Below are positions 24,012 through 35,415 of a stretch of DNA of 64,000 nt, piece by piece. How positions within the stretch are numbered: position 1 is the first letter of the stretch; each line of letters opens with the position of its first letter. This DNA is from Sipunculus nudus. Its lineage: Eukaryota > Annelida > Sipuncula > Golfingiida > Sipunculidae. The position numbers and the translations under genes were made by a program. The notes beneath the pieces are model-generated. The model was given only the letters and a program-made list of their open reading frames with translations. It had not been told where the DNA came from and did no database searches. The DNA is taken from assembly GCA_026874595.1 (NCBI GenBank), contig CM049309.1, forward strand, positions 3,384,076 to 3,448,075. The letters run 5' to 3'.

Positions 24012-24882
24012 AAAACCCAAGGAACGAAATTTTGCGCTTTCTTGGAATGATTTATAAATATCTATATAATATATAACAGGTGCAAAAGCGGTCTATTAAC
24101 TATGGTTGATCTAGTTTATTAATCTGTTTTATGTACTAGAAACCACTCTTCTGCATGTCCAAATATGTTATAAATTTTGGCCAATGAATATATATGAGAT
24201 TTTTACTAACCTCTCCATAATATAATGGCCAAATGAAGCCGATATTTTCCAAAAACTAGTATCATTAATATAAGCGAAGTTGTCAGGTGAACGTGGGCGG
24301 TTTTAGCACCAATTTCCATACATACAAATAAAATGCCACGATTTGAAAACTTCTAGAGTTATAATTTATAAAACTACTTAAACATCGAGGTTATCGCTTG
24401 CCGCATAGATGGGTTATTTTATTATAATGATAAAGATCATCAATTGAGCTTTTTGTTATGTTTGATAAGAAGAAATTGTTACATATATGAATACCAGACC
24501 ATGGATATATCAGCTGTTTCATAAAGCAATTTAAGCCAGTTTCATGCATTTTCAGACTGACTGAGATCAAATATTCTAGATTGCCATCTGAAAATATAAA
24601 TTCTCTAGAATATAGAAAGCCTCTAAATAATACACAAAAAAATCTCTAAATCTCAGGTCGGCTCATCTGTAGTGATCCATTGGCCGAAAAACAAAAATAA
24701 CAGACGAACAGACAGGTTTATATAAAGGCATGGCATGCTTAAAAATATTATTCTGTAACTTCCTCTGGAGTTTGTAAAACATATATGATGATCTGTATTT
24801 TGGATGTATGAATACTTATGTTCAGTATTAAGATATTTTGTAAGAGCCTGTTCTGGCTTTCAAATGTGAGGTTTTAAGAAAT
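24012..24882. repeat. 871-bp tandem duplication, unit 1
   Basis: The segment starting AAAACCCAAGGAACGAAATT repeats immediately downstream. Landmarks TTTTGCGCTT (24030 and 24901) and GTGCAAAAGC (24080 and 24951) show an offset of 871. Comparing line by line, the only difference I found is one extra T in unit 2. Confidence 0.95.
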
Positions 24883-25756
24883 AAAACCCAAGGAACGAAA
24901 TTTTGCGCTTTCTTGGAATGATTTATAAATATCTATATAATATATAACAGGTGCAAAAGCGGTCTATTAACTATGGTTGATCTAGTTTATTAATCTGTTT
25001 TTATGTACTAGAAACCACTCTTCTGCATGTCCAAATATGTTATAAATTTTGGCCAATGAATATATATGAGATTTTTACTAACCTCTCCATAATATAATGG
25101 CCAAATGAAGCCGATATTTTCCAAAAACTAGTATCATTAATATAAGCGAAGTTGTCAGGTGAACGTGGGCGGTTTTAGCACCAATTTCCATACATACAAA
25201 TAAAATGCCACGATTTGAAAACTTCTAGAGTTATAATTTATAAAACTACTTAAACATCGAGGTTATCGCTTGCCGCATAGATGGGTTATTTTATTATAAT
25301 GATAAAGATCATCAATTGAGCTTTTTGTTATGTTTGATAAGAAGAAATTGTTACATATATGAATACCAGACCATGGATATATCAGCTGTTTCATAAAGCA
25401 ATTTAAGCCAGTTTCATGCATTTTCAGACTGACTGAGATCAAATATTCTAGATTGCCATCTGAAAATATAAATTCTCTAGAATATAGAAAGCCTCTAAAT
25501 AATACACAAAAAAATCTCTAAATCTCAGGTCGGCTCATCTGTAGTGATCCATTGGCCGAAAAACAAAAATAACAGACGAACAGACAGGTTTATATAAAGG
25601 CATGGCATGCTTAAAAATATTATTCTGTAACTTCCTCTGGAGTTTGTAAAACATATATGATGATCTGTATTTTGGATGTATGAATACTTATGTTCAGTAT
25701 TAAGATATTTTGTAAGAGCCTGTTCTGGCTTTCAAATGTGAGGTTTTAAGAAATAA
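24883..25756. repeat. 871-bp tandem duplication, unit 2
   Basis: Second unit, ending in GAGGTTTTAAGAAATAAA before the sequence becomes unique. Near identity means a very recent duplication or an assembly artefact. The 3' part (about 240 bp from TATAAAGGCATGGCATGC) is also the start of the diverged segmental duplication A. Confidence 0.95.
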
Positions 25757-27029
25757 ACGCAGACCCATTCAAATGGTAAGCAATATATTTATTTATTTAA
25801 AATGCATTTTTCTCCAGAATAACCTGTTCAGTATAAGCTATATCGGCATTTACTGATACAAGATTTATATGTATGAAAAATATAATAAAACGAAAATTGT
25901 CTAAAGACCATACCATATATGATATATATCATAAACAGATATATTGTAAAAAGTGTACATAAATACTTAAGATTAATCTTAAATTTATTATACAGAAGTA
26001 AATATGAACTAAAATTACCTCAAATCGATCTCATGGTATTATTTTTTGTGTTGACATCAAAAGGGGAAAAAATATATTGGAATTCCTTAAAATTTACGTT
26101 ATTGATTAATGTTATTGCTAATACTGCTTGCATAAAAATTTAATTTGGCAGATATTATGGACAGATTTATTTACGATGAGTAAAGAAGTTATTTAAAGTG
26201 GCTGGGCCAGGCATATGTAAGCATTCTAACCTGTTTAACTTTAATTTACGTATAAATAAGTAAAAAGTCAAGACATAACGAAAACACAAGAAAACCTCTT
26301 GACAGGTCTCTAATGATTTCCACTTGTATAATCACATTTAATCAAGCATGCCAGAAAAAGAAGGCGGACATATGAATAATTTCATGTCATTCGAAACGAA
26401 GAGCAGAGATGACATACAAATAAAACGAAGTTATAACTATATATATCCGAAAGGAACTGATGTCATTGACGTAATATCCTGCAGACCTTGGTATAATTTT
26501 AACATCGCACTCATCATTGGATAATATAATTAAATCCCACTCGCGAGAAATAAAAACGAAACACCTGAGTCTAAATACGATTTCTCATCCAATGGTTTAC
26601 AATGTGATTGAACCCTACACATGGGCAGAACAGGTGAATCACGTGGGTGGGAACACGTATTTTAGTCAATCTCCAGATAGTTGACAGAATCGTTGGATCT
26701 CACATGTAGGGAATCATCTGAAACACGTCAGTCTGAATCGTTTTTACATTAAAGAAATTAAATAAAAAAACAAGTGACCCATGGGTCATGACGCTCAGCT
26801 GACTGGGAAGATATTCGCAAAAGGAAATTTTATCAATAGAATGGTAGTATATACCCATTCAACTGAAGCATCAAACAGATTAACCAACAGGCCAAGATTT
26901 AGTCTGTATTTATATATCTCAAAAATAGAGAAAAATGTGTAAACTTTTAAAACTAGAATACGGGTAACCGACAAGTGACTACATGTATCTGCCAAAATCG
27001 GATAGTGAGGCATGGATTGAGTGGCAAGG

Positions 27030-27950
27030 GGAAATAGAGTGAGGTATGTTGCATATTAGCATGGATGTCTGCAGCCTAAATGTGTATGTAGGTTGTGCCA
27101 CCTACCACAAATCAAGAAAGCTGTCCAAGTTGTATACACCTGCAAAATTTTAGGCAGAAAAGTCAAACAACTACATGTATATGAGCGATTTTTGCCCATG
27201 GCAGACAAACAGACAAACACTGTGCAAAAATCTTTGCAGGTAACCCCTCCAGTTTTGTGTATGATAAAGACCTATGTGAGATCTAAATACATGCACAATT
27301 TTGGCCCAATCGGTCAACTGGTTCCTGAAATATGAGCTTGGATGTGTGCAGCGTTAACTAGAATGTAGGTGGCGCCACCTGTCATAAAATCAAGAAAGCT
27401 GTCCACGATGTATAAACCTGCAAAATTTTAGGCAGTTATGTCGAACCACTACAGAGAAATGAGTGATTTTAGGCCACGGCAGACTAACAGACAGACGCTG
27501 TGCAAACACTGTTACAGGTGGCGCCACCATTTTTTGTGTATGTTACAGAGCTATCAAAGGGCTACATTTGTATAAATTTTATTTCCTGATCGGTCAAACG
27601 GTTCCCAAGATATAAGCTTAGATGTCATCAGCGTGAACGTGAACGTAGGTGGCGCCACCTGTCATAAAATCAAGAAAGGTATCCTGGATGTATACGCATG
27701 ACGAATTTCAGGTGAATTAGTCAATTCACTGCAGAGATATGAGTGTTTTAACCCAAGGCAGATGAACAGATGGACACTGTGCAAACATGGTTACAGGTGG
27801 CGCCACCATTTTTTGTGTATGTTATAATCCAAGGGCTACATTTGTATCAATTTTATTTCCTGATCAGTCAAACGGTTCCCGAGATATGAGGGTTTATGAG
27901 TGGAAAAAGACCCACAAATGGACACTGGATAGAGAGGAAAGGTCAGAGGT
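27030..27950. repeat. Tandem repeat of about 280 bp, three units, with GGTGGCGCCACC
   Basis: The 12-bp palindrome GGTGGCGCCACC occurs at 27368, 27517, 27648 and 27796, alternating about 149 and 131 bp, so one unit of about 280 bp holds two. Units also share AATCAAGAAAG, CAAAATTTTAGGCAG and CTGTGCAAACA. Confidence 0.8.
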
Positions 27951-28126
27951 CAACGCAAATTGGTTAGGCACCAGTTCACATGTGACCCGATAATAGGTGT
28001 AAGTTTGGGAAAAATCGGTCCATTAGTCTCCGAGGAGCTCTCTGGAAATGAACGCCGCCGCGGTGGAGGAACTCGGTCAAAAACATAGTATCCGCAAAAC
28101 TTCGTTTTGACGGATACAAAAATACA

Positions 28127-30060
28127 GGTGGCTCCACCAGTCTGCAGAAACTAATAAAAACACTTAATGGTCAATATCCATGCAAAAAATCATGGTGATC
28201 TCTGCATTAGTTGTTCAGATACTTCAGTTTTTGTATCAAATTGTCCATTATTCTGAGGGATACTTCGGAGTCCTATAGCTTGAAGGATATGGGTAACAGA
28301 GACCTAATTTCAAGTTTCCACAGGCACCTTTCATGGGCCTCCTTGCATGACAAGAATGAAGATTCTAGGTCCAGTTGTTGCGATTTGTACCCTGTTGACA
28401 GATAACCACATCTTTAAAGGTCTCAAAAAAAAGAAAAAAATTGGTAAAAATTTGAAAAAAATAGAGGTGGCACACCCAGTCTGCAGAAACTGATGGAACA
28501 GCTCATGATCAATATGTATGCCGAAAATCGTGTTGTAGTTATTGAAATACTGCAGTTTTTGTATCAAATTTTCCATTATTCTGGGGGGGGGGGGGTGTAT
28601 TTTGGACCCATACAGCTTAAAGAATATGGGTAACAGAGACCTAATTTCAAGTTTCCATTGAGACTTTTCATGGGTCTCCCTGTGTGTCAAGAATGAAGAT
28701 TCTTGGTCCAGTTTTTATGATTTGTGCCCTGTTAACAGATGTTCATATCTTTAAAGGTCTCAAAAATACTGAAAAATTTCGTAAAAAAACGAACAAATAC
28801 AGGTGGTGCCACCAGTCTGCAGAAACTTATGAAACACTCCGTGCCATTTCCATGCAAACAATTATGGTTATCTCTGCATTAGTTGTTCAGATACTTTAGC
28901 TTTTGTATCAAATTTTCCATTATTCTGAGCTGTACTTTGGAGTGCCATAGCTCAAAGGATATGGGTAACAGAGACCAAATTTCAGGTTTCCATGGAGACT
29001 TATCATGGGTCTCCCTGTGTGTCAAGAACGAAGATTCTAGGTCCAGTCGTTACGATTTGTACCCTGTTGACAGATAACTAGATCCTTAAAGGTCTCAAAA
29101 ATGGAGAAAACAATTCGTGAACATTGAAAAATACAGGTGGCGCCACCAGTCTGCACAAACTGATGAAACATCTCATGATCAATATGTATGTCGAAAATCA
29201 TGACCATCAGTGATGTAGTTAATGAGATATTGAAGTTTTTGTATGAAATTTTTGACTATTCTGGGGGGTAATTTTGGGCCCCATAGCTCGAAGGATATGG
29301 GTAACAGAGACCTAATTTCTGGTTTCCATGGAGACTTTTCATAGGTCTCTCAGTGTGTCGAAAATGAAGATTCCAGGTCCAGACGTTACGATTTGTGCCA
29401 CGCTAACAGATGACAGCATCCTCAAAGGTCTCAAAAATAGAGGAAAAAATCGTAAAAAATCTAACAGTACAGGTGGCGCCACCAGTCTGCAGGAACTGAT
29501 CGAACATCTCATGATCAATATGTATGCCAAAAATGAAGACCATCAGTGATGTAGTTATTGAAATATTGAAGTTTTTGTATGAAATTTTTTACTATTCTGG
29601 GGGGTACTTTGGGGCCCTATAGCTCGAAGGATATGGGTAACAGAGACCTAATTTCTGGTTTCCAAGGAGATTTTTTATGGACCTCTCAGTGTGTCAAGAA
29701 TTAAGATTCTAAGTCCAGTCTTTATGATTTGTGCCTTGTTAACAGATGTTCACATTTTTAAAGGTCTCAAAAATAGAGAAAAAAATTCGTAAAAAATCGA
29801 AAAATACAGGTGGCGCCACCAGTCTGCAGGAAGTGATGTAACATCTCATGATCAATATGTATGCCAAAAATCATGACCATCAGTCAAGTAGTTAATGAGA
29901 TATTGAAGTTTTTGTATGAAATTTTTGACTTTTCTGGGGGGTACTTTGGGGCCACATAGCTCAAAGGATATGGGTAACAGAGACCTAATTTCTGGTTTCC
30001 AAGGAGGTTTTTTATGGACCTCTCAGAATCCCAAGTTACAAGGTTCTAGGTCCAGCGGTT
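28127..30060. repeat. 336-bp tandem repeat, six units
   Basis: GGTGGCGCCACC or a one- to two-base variant starts at 28127, 28466, 28802, 29136, 29472 and 29809, a period of 334-339 bp. Each unit carries CCAGTCTGCAG, GATATGGGTAACAGAGACC, GGTTTCC and AGATTCTAGGTCCAG. A few open frames of 60-120 residues cross the array and all derive from the repeat. Confidence 0.95.
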
Positions 30061-30130
30061 ACGATTTGTGCCTGGTTAACGGACGGACAGACGGACAGAC
30101 GGACGGACGGACAGACGGACAGACGGACGA
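30060..30130. repeat. (GACGGACA)n tract at the right end of the 3.4-kb element
   Basis: Pure GACG/GACA 4-mers, matching in kind and relative position the tract near the right end of the 7475-8420 element. Confidence 0.95.
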
Positions 30131-31383
30131 CGGACAAAGAGTGATCGCTATAGCTCAGATGACTTTCAGTCAGCTGAGCTAAAAAAACAAGGATTTCTTT
30201 ATTTTATATTCTCGGCTAAAGCTGCACACAACAAATTAAATGAAACCAATAAAAAAATGAGAATAGGTAAAAAAGCAAATGTCTCCTAGTGACTCATTAT
30301 TTTGCAGACAATACGCATCTGGAAAATTCTATAAATCGACAAATAACTTGTCTTGCTTGTTGTAAATCGCAGGTTTTACCCTGGAATTGTATGGATGTAT
30401 TTCAAATTACATTTGAATGGTGCCTTTTGGTATTTTTTGAGAAATCCTCACAATATCTTCATTCGCAGAACAGACGTTTTTCAAGCGGATTCAGTTTTAC
30501 CTGATTACTGATTGACACAAGGAAGGCCCTTTCGTTGGCGCTATAAATAATGTGACTCCATTTAAAATATGACCATAAAAAAAGAACAGCTAAATGAATC
30601 AGAAAATGAATAAATAAATAAATCATGAAAATCCGAAATCCATTTACTTGTCTTCTTTGATGGAAGACTAGATGAGAGTTTTCTGGTTTTCTTCTCGCTG
30701 TTACACATCTGTGTAACTGGAAGTGAATAGTAATCTCAGGTTAGTCTGTCGTTAGGCCATCTGCATGGTATGACTTGTATTTTAGGACCAGGCCCTTTTT
30801 GACATAAACGATTAATACCAATATCATTGGAAAACACAGTTTAGACAGTGTTACATAAAAGAACTCGTTGTTCATTGTGTTGCTAGGAACATCATTTGGT
30901 GTCTGAAGAAAATAGTTATTTCTAAAAATAGTCGCGCTTTTGAAGCCTAAGGACCTTGTCTTGTAAATATCGTATCTCCTATTGTCTGTCAGTGATTAGT
31001 TCAAGGACTTCACCTTTACAGAGTCGATAATAAAAAATATTTAAAACAATAATCCTCTCAATTTTAAATGTTTCAGTATTGTATGTATATTTTCTTTAAA
31101 AATATATCATTTAATTTTGAAGCATAAAGGAAAAAAGACCATAACGGACAGATGAGTTCTTTGGAATGTATGAAGAGACATTTATTTTTTGAAACACCGA
31201 ATTCTTGTGATAGGAAGTACTGGAATTGAGCAATCTGCTTGTCCTGCTTGTCGGCCGGAAGGCTCAGTACGTGGGAGAAGGCACGACACACTCCCAGTCT
31301 AGTTATTAAAAGTCTACAGCCAGACGAAACATAATCAACATATACATCTCTCCACGAACAAGATCTGCGGGTAAATAGACCTA

Positions 31384-33195
31384 TTTATTTAAAGGCATAA
31401 AATTATATTCTGTAATTTGCTTGAAAGTTTTTAAAATATTTATAATTTTCTGTATTTTAAACATATGAATCTTTTTGCTCAGTATTAAAATAGTTTGTGA
31501 CATCCGGGTAGAAGCTCTTCACTATAGATCTATATCAGGATTCAATGAACACAAATTAAATATTTATAAAAAGACAATACAACAAAAATTGTCAAAAATC
31601 AAACAATATACGACCTAGATCATAAACACATGTATTGAAAAAAAGACGTGCTTACACACATCATTTTAATGCTAAGAGGCCTACACGTTAAAATTAAATC
31701 TACGTTTGTATAAGTCAAGATTAAAGACATAAAGAAAAATGCAGAATGAAATTTATTAAGCGTGCCAACAAATGTAGGCGGACAAATTTTTCATGTCATT
31801 CAAAACGAAGGGCAGAGATTGCATACAAACGAAGTTATCACAATCAGCGAGGGGACTGATGTCAGTGACGTCATACCCAGCACGCTTTGACGTTTGAATA
31901 ACTAAGCACTCATCATAAGATAACATCACGGAATCCCACAAGCGCCAAATTAAAACGAAACATGAGAGTCTAAATACGCTTTCGCAGCATCCAGCAGTTG
32001 ACAGTGTGGTCGAACCGAACATGTGGCAAAATAAGTGAAACGTGCTGGTGGGAGAACGCATTAAAGCAGCCGCCAGTATGTTGACACTATCGAAGAACCC
32101 AGCGTTGTAAAATATCTGAAACACGTCAATCTGCTAATACACTTGGCAAATAAAATTGAATAAACACTGGTTTCTGTATTACATCTCAGCAGAACCTGTG
32201 CAGAAATTAAATGAAAACGACGCGAATAGGTTTAATAAGACAACATCTCTTACTGACTTATTATTTTCAGACAATATGATTTTAGGAATTTCTATAAGTC
32301 GACAAATTATTGCCGTAACTGGCAGAATTTAACCTAGAATTGTGTGGGTGTATTTCAATTTTCATTTAAATGGTACCTTTTTGTATTTTTCTAAATCGAA
32401 AAATCCTTACAAAAGCGTTCTACGCAGAAAGAATCTTTCCCGCGGATTCAGTTTTAAGGCCTTTATTTTGCGTTGCAGAGCATAGCAAATAAATATGAAA
32501 ATCAGAAAAAAAAACATTTACCTTTTCTTCCTTATAGTAGACGAGATAAGTGGATTTTTTTCTCGCAGTTGCACATCTGTGTAAATGGAAGTGATCTGGT
32601 AATTTTAGATTTCTGTCTGGGATGGGGAAAGGGATGGGGGGGGGGGGGGGGGTTGAAAAGGCCTCCTTCGGCATCCCCATGGATACGCCAGTGTAAATAT
32701 TATATCTTCTGTTATATGGCCTCCAGCAGCATCCCCCCCCGGATATGCCCCTTTAAATATTGTATCTTTGGCGTCCACTCAGTCTGCAGTAGTACTTTAG
32801 CTTTACAGAGTAAAAATTTAAAATAAAATAAAAAAAATGAATCCTCTCGTTTTAAAACTTTTTTTTCTAATTTATTTAATCATTCTTTATTTAGAATGTT
32901 CTTCTGATTGTATTTTGAAGCAAAGAAAAAAAGACCAGAATCGACAGAGATATTTAGTCTATTGGAGGATGTGAATAGACATTTATTATCTGTTACACCG
33001 GATCCTAGTGATAGGAACTGACGTTTTACGGGGTACTGGAATTGGAGCGACCTATCTAGCCTGATTTTCGGCTGGACGGCCCGGTACGTAGGAGAGGGCA
33101 CGACACACTTCCAGTCTAGTTAATAAAAGCATATAGCCACGACGAAACATAATCAACATATGCATTTCACCACGAACAACATCTGCGGACTAGCG
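31384..33195. repeat. Segmental duplication A, copy 2
   Basis: Starts at TTTAAAGGCATAAAATTAT and ends near ACATCTGCGGA. It contains the uninterrupted site corresponding to the insertion in copy 1, at about 32157-32180. A 122-residue minus-strand frame (31756-32124) is broken by an early stop in copy 1, so it is not a conserved gene. A G-tract of about 16 bp lies at 32637-32652. Confidence 0.85.
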
Positions 33196-33214
33196 GCTCG
33201 ACGTTTTGTAACCA

Positions 33215-34180
33215 GAAGTAAATTTATTTTGTTCTTGCTCCGGGGGTGGAGAAGAGGTCTGCATTGTATTAGATAATTCTCACTGAGCTTATGGGTGACC
33301 TTATTCATGTTCTGGACAATCATGAGGCGCCAAACTTCGCTTAAAAACGCGGATTAGGCGATAAAAGCCGAAGCTTGTCTCAAGCTGGACTCGAGAAATG
33401 AGTAATGGCCCAGAACTGGGTGAAGGCATATGACAGACCATTCTTGCCCCAGAGAAAGTGATGGCCAGGGATCTCTCGTGCAGAATCGATGGTTTAGTGG
33501 CAGTGTTACCGTCTCTCTTGTTCAGTCATGTGCCAGTCACGATCTGGTCTGAAAGCGAGGAACAGATCACGGGTGTATGACATTTAAACATGCCACGTCT
33601 GAAAAGGAAAAAACAATATTTGTCGAAGGAAGGGGTTAAAATTTCAATTTAACCCCAAGGAGTCTTAGTTTCACATGCATTTTATCATTATATGTATATT
33701 TAAAGTTACCTGAACAGTGACAACACATACGACTCTATGATGAGCTGTGTAATAAAGACACTGTCTGGAATGGTTCCCCCATTTCACTCCAGGTCTTAGA
33801 CTTATTTTCAATCCATGCATTTGAATTGCACCACACCTACACCGGACTTGTGTAGAGAGGTTCATTTTACTTCCGCTTTGGGTGGGGAAACATTTACTTT
33901 TTTGTTCCGGTTAAAATGCATCTTACCCAGTACCTCCCGATTCCAAGGACCCAGTTTCTGTAATCTTGACCTATTTTCGAAGACACAGCTCCAAAACGTG
34001 TCAGTCCCTCATAAATCACCTTCACTTCTCTTCGTTACAATTATATATACCGACAATGGAAGACATTCAGATACAACCTTTGTTTTTTCCACAATTTTGA
34101 TGTCAGTTACGAGTTTCTGGGTCCTTATTTTCTGACCAGTTCAAGTCTTACTACTCCTTATTTCAGTTTTGGAACATTTT
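33215..34180. other. Unassigned DNA between duplications A and B
   Basis: Of moderate GC content at 33220-33560. No open frame with a recognisable domain; no second copy seen in the window. Confidence 0.45.
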
Positions 34181-34184
34181 TTGT

Positions 34185-35412
34185 TACAAATTCATGCATC
34201 TCGTCCGTGTTCAGTGCAGTCTCTTTGGTTTTATCCCCAATAGACCCAACGGTTTTATTGTTATATTAGTAAAATCACCTTAACCTGACACACGTTCAGT
34301 CTAGTATTCTATAGACCGCCATAACAACATGCCATAACAAATAACATCACAGGGTAACATCCTCAGACCACATGAAGGGCCCTAAGGCAAAGATGCAAAT
34401 TAAATTATTCCAGATTTCTAGTTTATTTCAAACTTTGTTTCGTTTTCGTGGCATAAAATTCAGGGTTTCTTGAGATTCATGTCCAATTCGAACGACAATA
34501 TGCTTTTGTGTAATATAACACACTGAGACGTGAGCCCCATTCATTAATACATTTGGATATGATGCTAGTTTCCTGCAGGGTATGATCAAGTATTCCCTGA
34601 CAGGAAGAGTAACATGATTTACCATCATCTAGGCCCCGGTAACTTACCTTACCTCTCACCTGAATACAAATGTCATGTTTGTCCAATATGTGTTTATAGT
34701 CTAAGGATTGTTAGGAATCATGTGACAAGAATATCAGGTTAAGTACAATAGAATTCTAGAACATGTTCGTGTGTGTGTGAATAATTTGATAATGAATTGA
34801 GTAAAATTAGGTTAAATAAGGGAAAACCTGGTAAAAAAAAAAAAAAAAAAAAAAAAACAGTTACCCTCAGGTGAGAGTAAGGAGACAACAGAAATTACGC
34901 AACCTGAGACAACATGTAAGGAGAAAGTAAAATCCAGAAAAGAAAGCAAAAGAAAGGTAAAAGAAGAAAGGAGACTAGAATTACAAGCCCGAAGTCGAGA
35001 CGGAGGCGGGAGGAACAAAACAATAGGTATTGCCTGGCAACGGAATATGAATAAACTAGCCATGCATGATTATCAAGGTGGACTTTTGTGTTCAAGTTGT
35101 TACATTACAGCTCTATACCAGAACAATTTAGTCCTTGGCAAACGATTTTGTCTAATGATTTTGTAAACAAGCTTTGCAGATAATTAATAGTTGAATATTT
35201 TGTTTCTGTATATTTTTTTCAACACTAATTCGGACTAAATTTGAGCAAAGCATAAAATCAGGTACAACTTTTCATACTTGCCTTTAAAAGCATTAGCACG
35301 TTTAATTTATCAAAAGAATTGACCAAATGAAATACTCTTCATAATGTTATGAAGTATGGCCAAAGAAGGTAATTAAAATACAATAAATATATATATATAT
35401 ATAGTTGAACAT
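34185..35412. repeat. Segmental duplication B, copy 1
   Basis: Matches 35416-38490 in order. Shared landmarks are ATGCATCTCGTC near the start, GGCATAAAATYCAG, ATGATTTACCATCATCTAGG, a 60-bp block around CAGAAATTACGCAACCTGAG, and GAAGTATGRCCAAAGAAGG near the end. It holds a pure A tract of about 24 bp (34834-34857). Position 34640-34656 (AACTTACCTTACC) is the empty site for the transposon of copy 2. Confidence 0.9.
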
Positions 35413-35415
35413 CAG

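Larger units (their letters stand above)
26775..30180. mobile_element. 3.4-kb tandem-repeat-cored element with palindromic ends and 11-bp duplication
   Basis: Left end is the perfect palindrome TGACCCATGGGTCA (26775-26788) followed by GCTCAGCTGACTG. The right end is a hairpin, TAGCTCAGATGACT against AGTCAGCTGAGCTA, so the ends also form an inverted repeat GCTCAGCTGACTG/CAGTCAGCTGAGC. It is flanked by AAAAAAACAAG at 26764-26774 and 30181-30191, while copy 2 of duplication A has a single equivalent. Inside are three units of about 280 bp, then six of about 336 bp, then a (GACGGACA)n tract about 50 bp before the right end. No transposase is visible, so it is non-autonomous. Confidence 0.8.
25590..31370. 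repeat. Segmental duplication A, copy 1 (split by a 3.4-kb insertion)
   Basis: Blocks at 25590-25720, 26340-26760, 30190-30510, 30610-30760 and 31015-31370 match copy 2 at 31384-33195 in order and orientation. Removing the 26775-30180 element leaves the two copies collinear. The copies are diverged, with many substitutions and small gaps, so the event is old compared with the 871-bp duplication. Confidence 0.85.

Noticed and set aside
28331-28690. 119-residue frame in the 336-bp array
   Set aside because: Derived from the tandem repeat; not open in the other units.
31756-32124. 122-residue minus-strand frame
   Set aside because: The duplicate at 26.3-26.75 kb has an early in-frame stop and many indels, so the frame is not kept.
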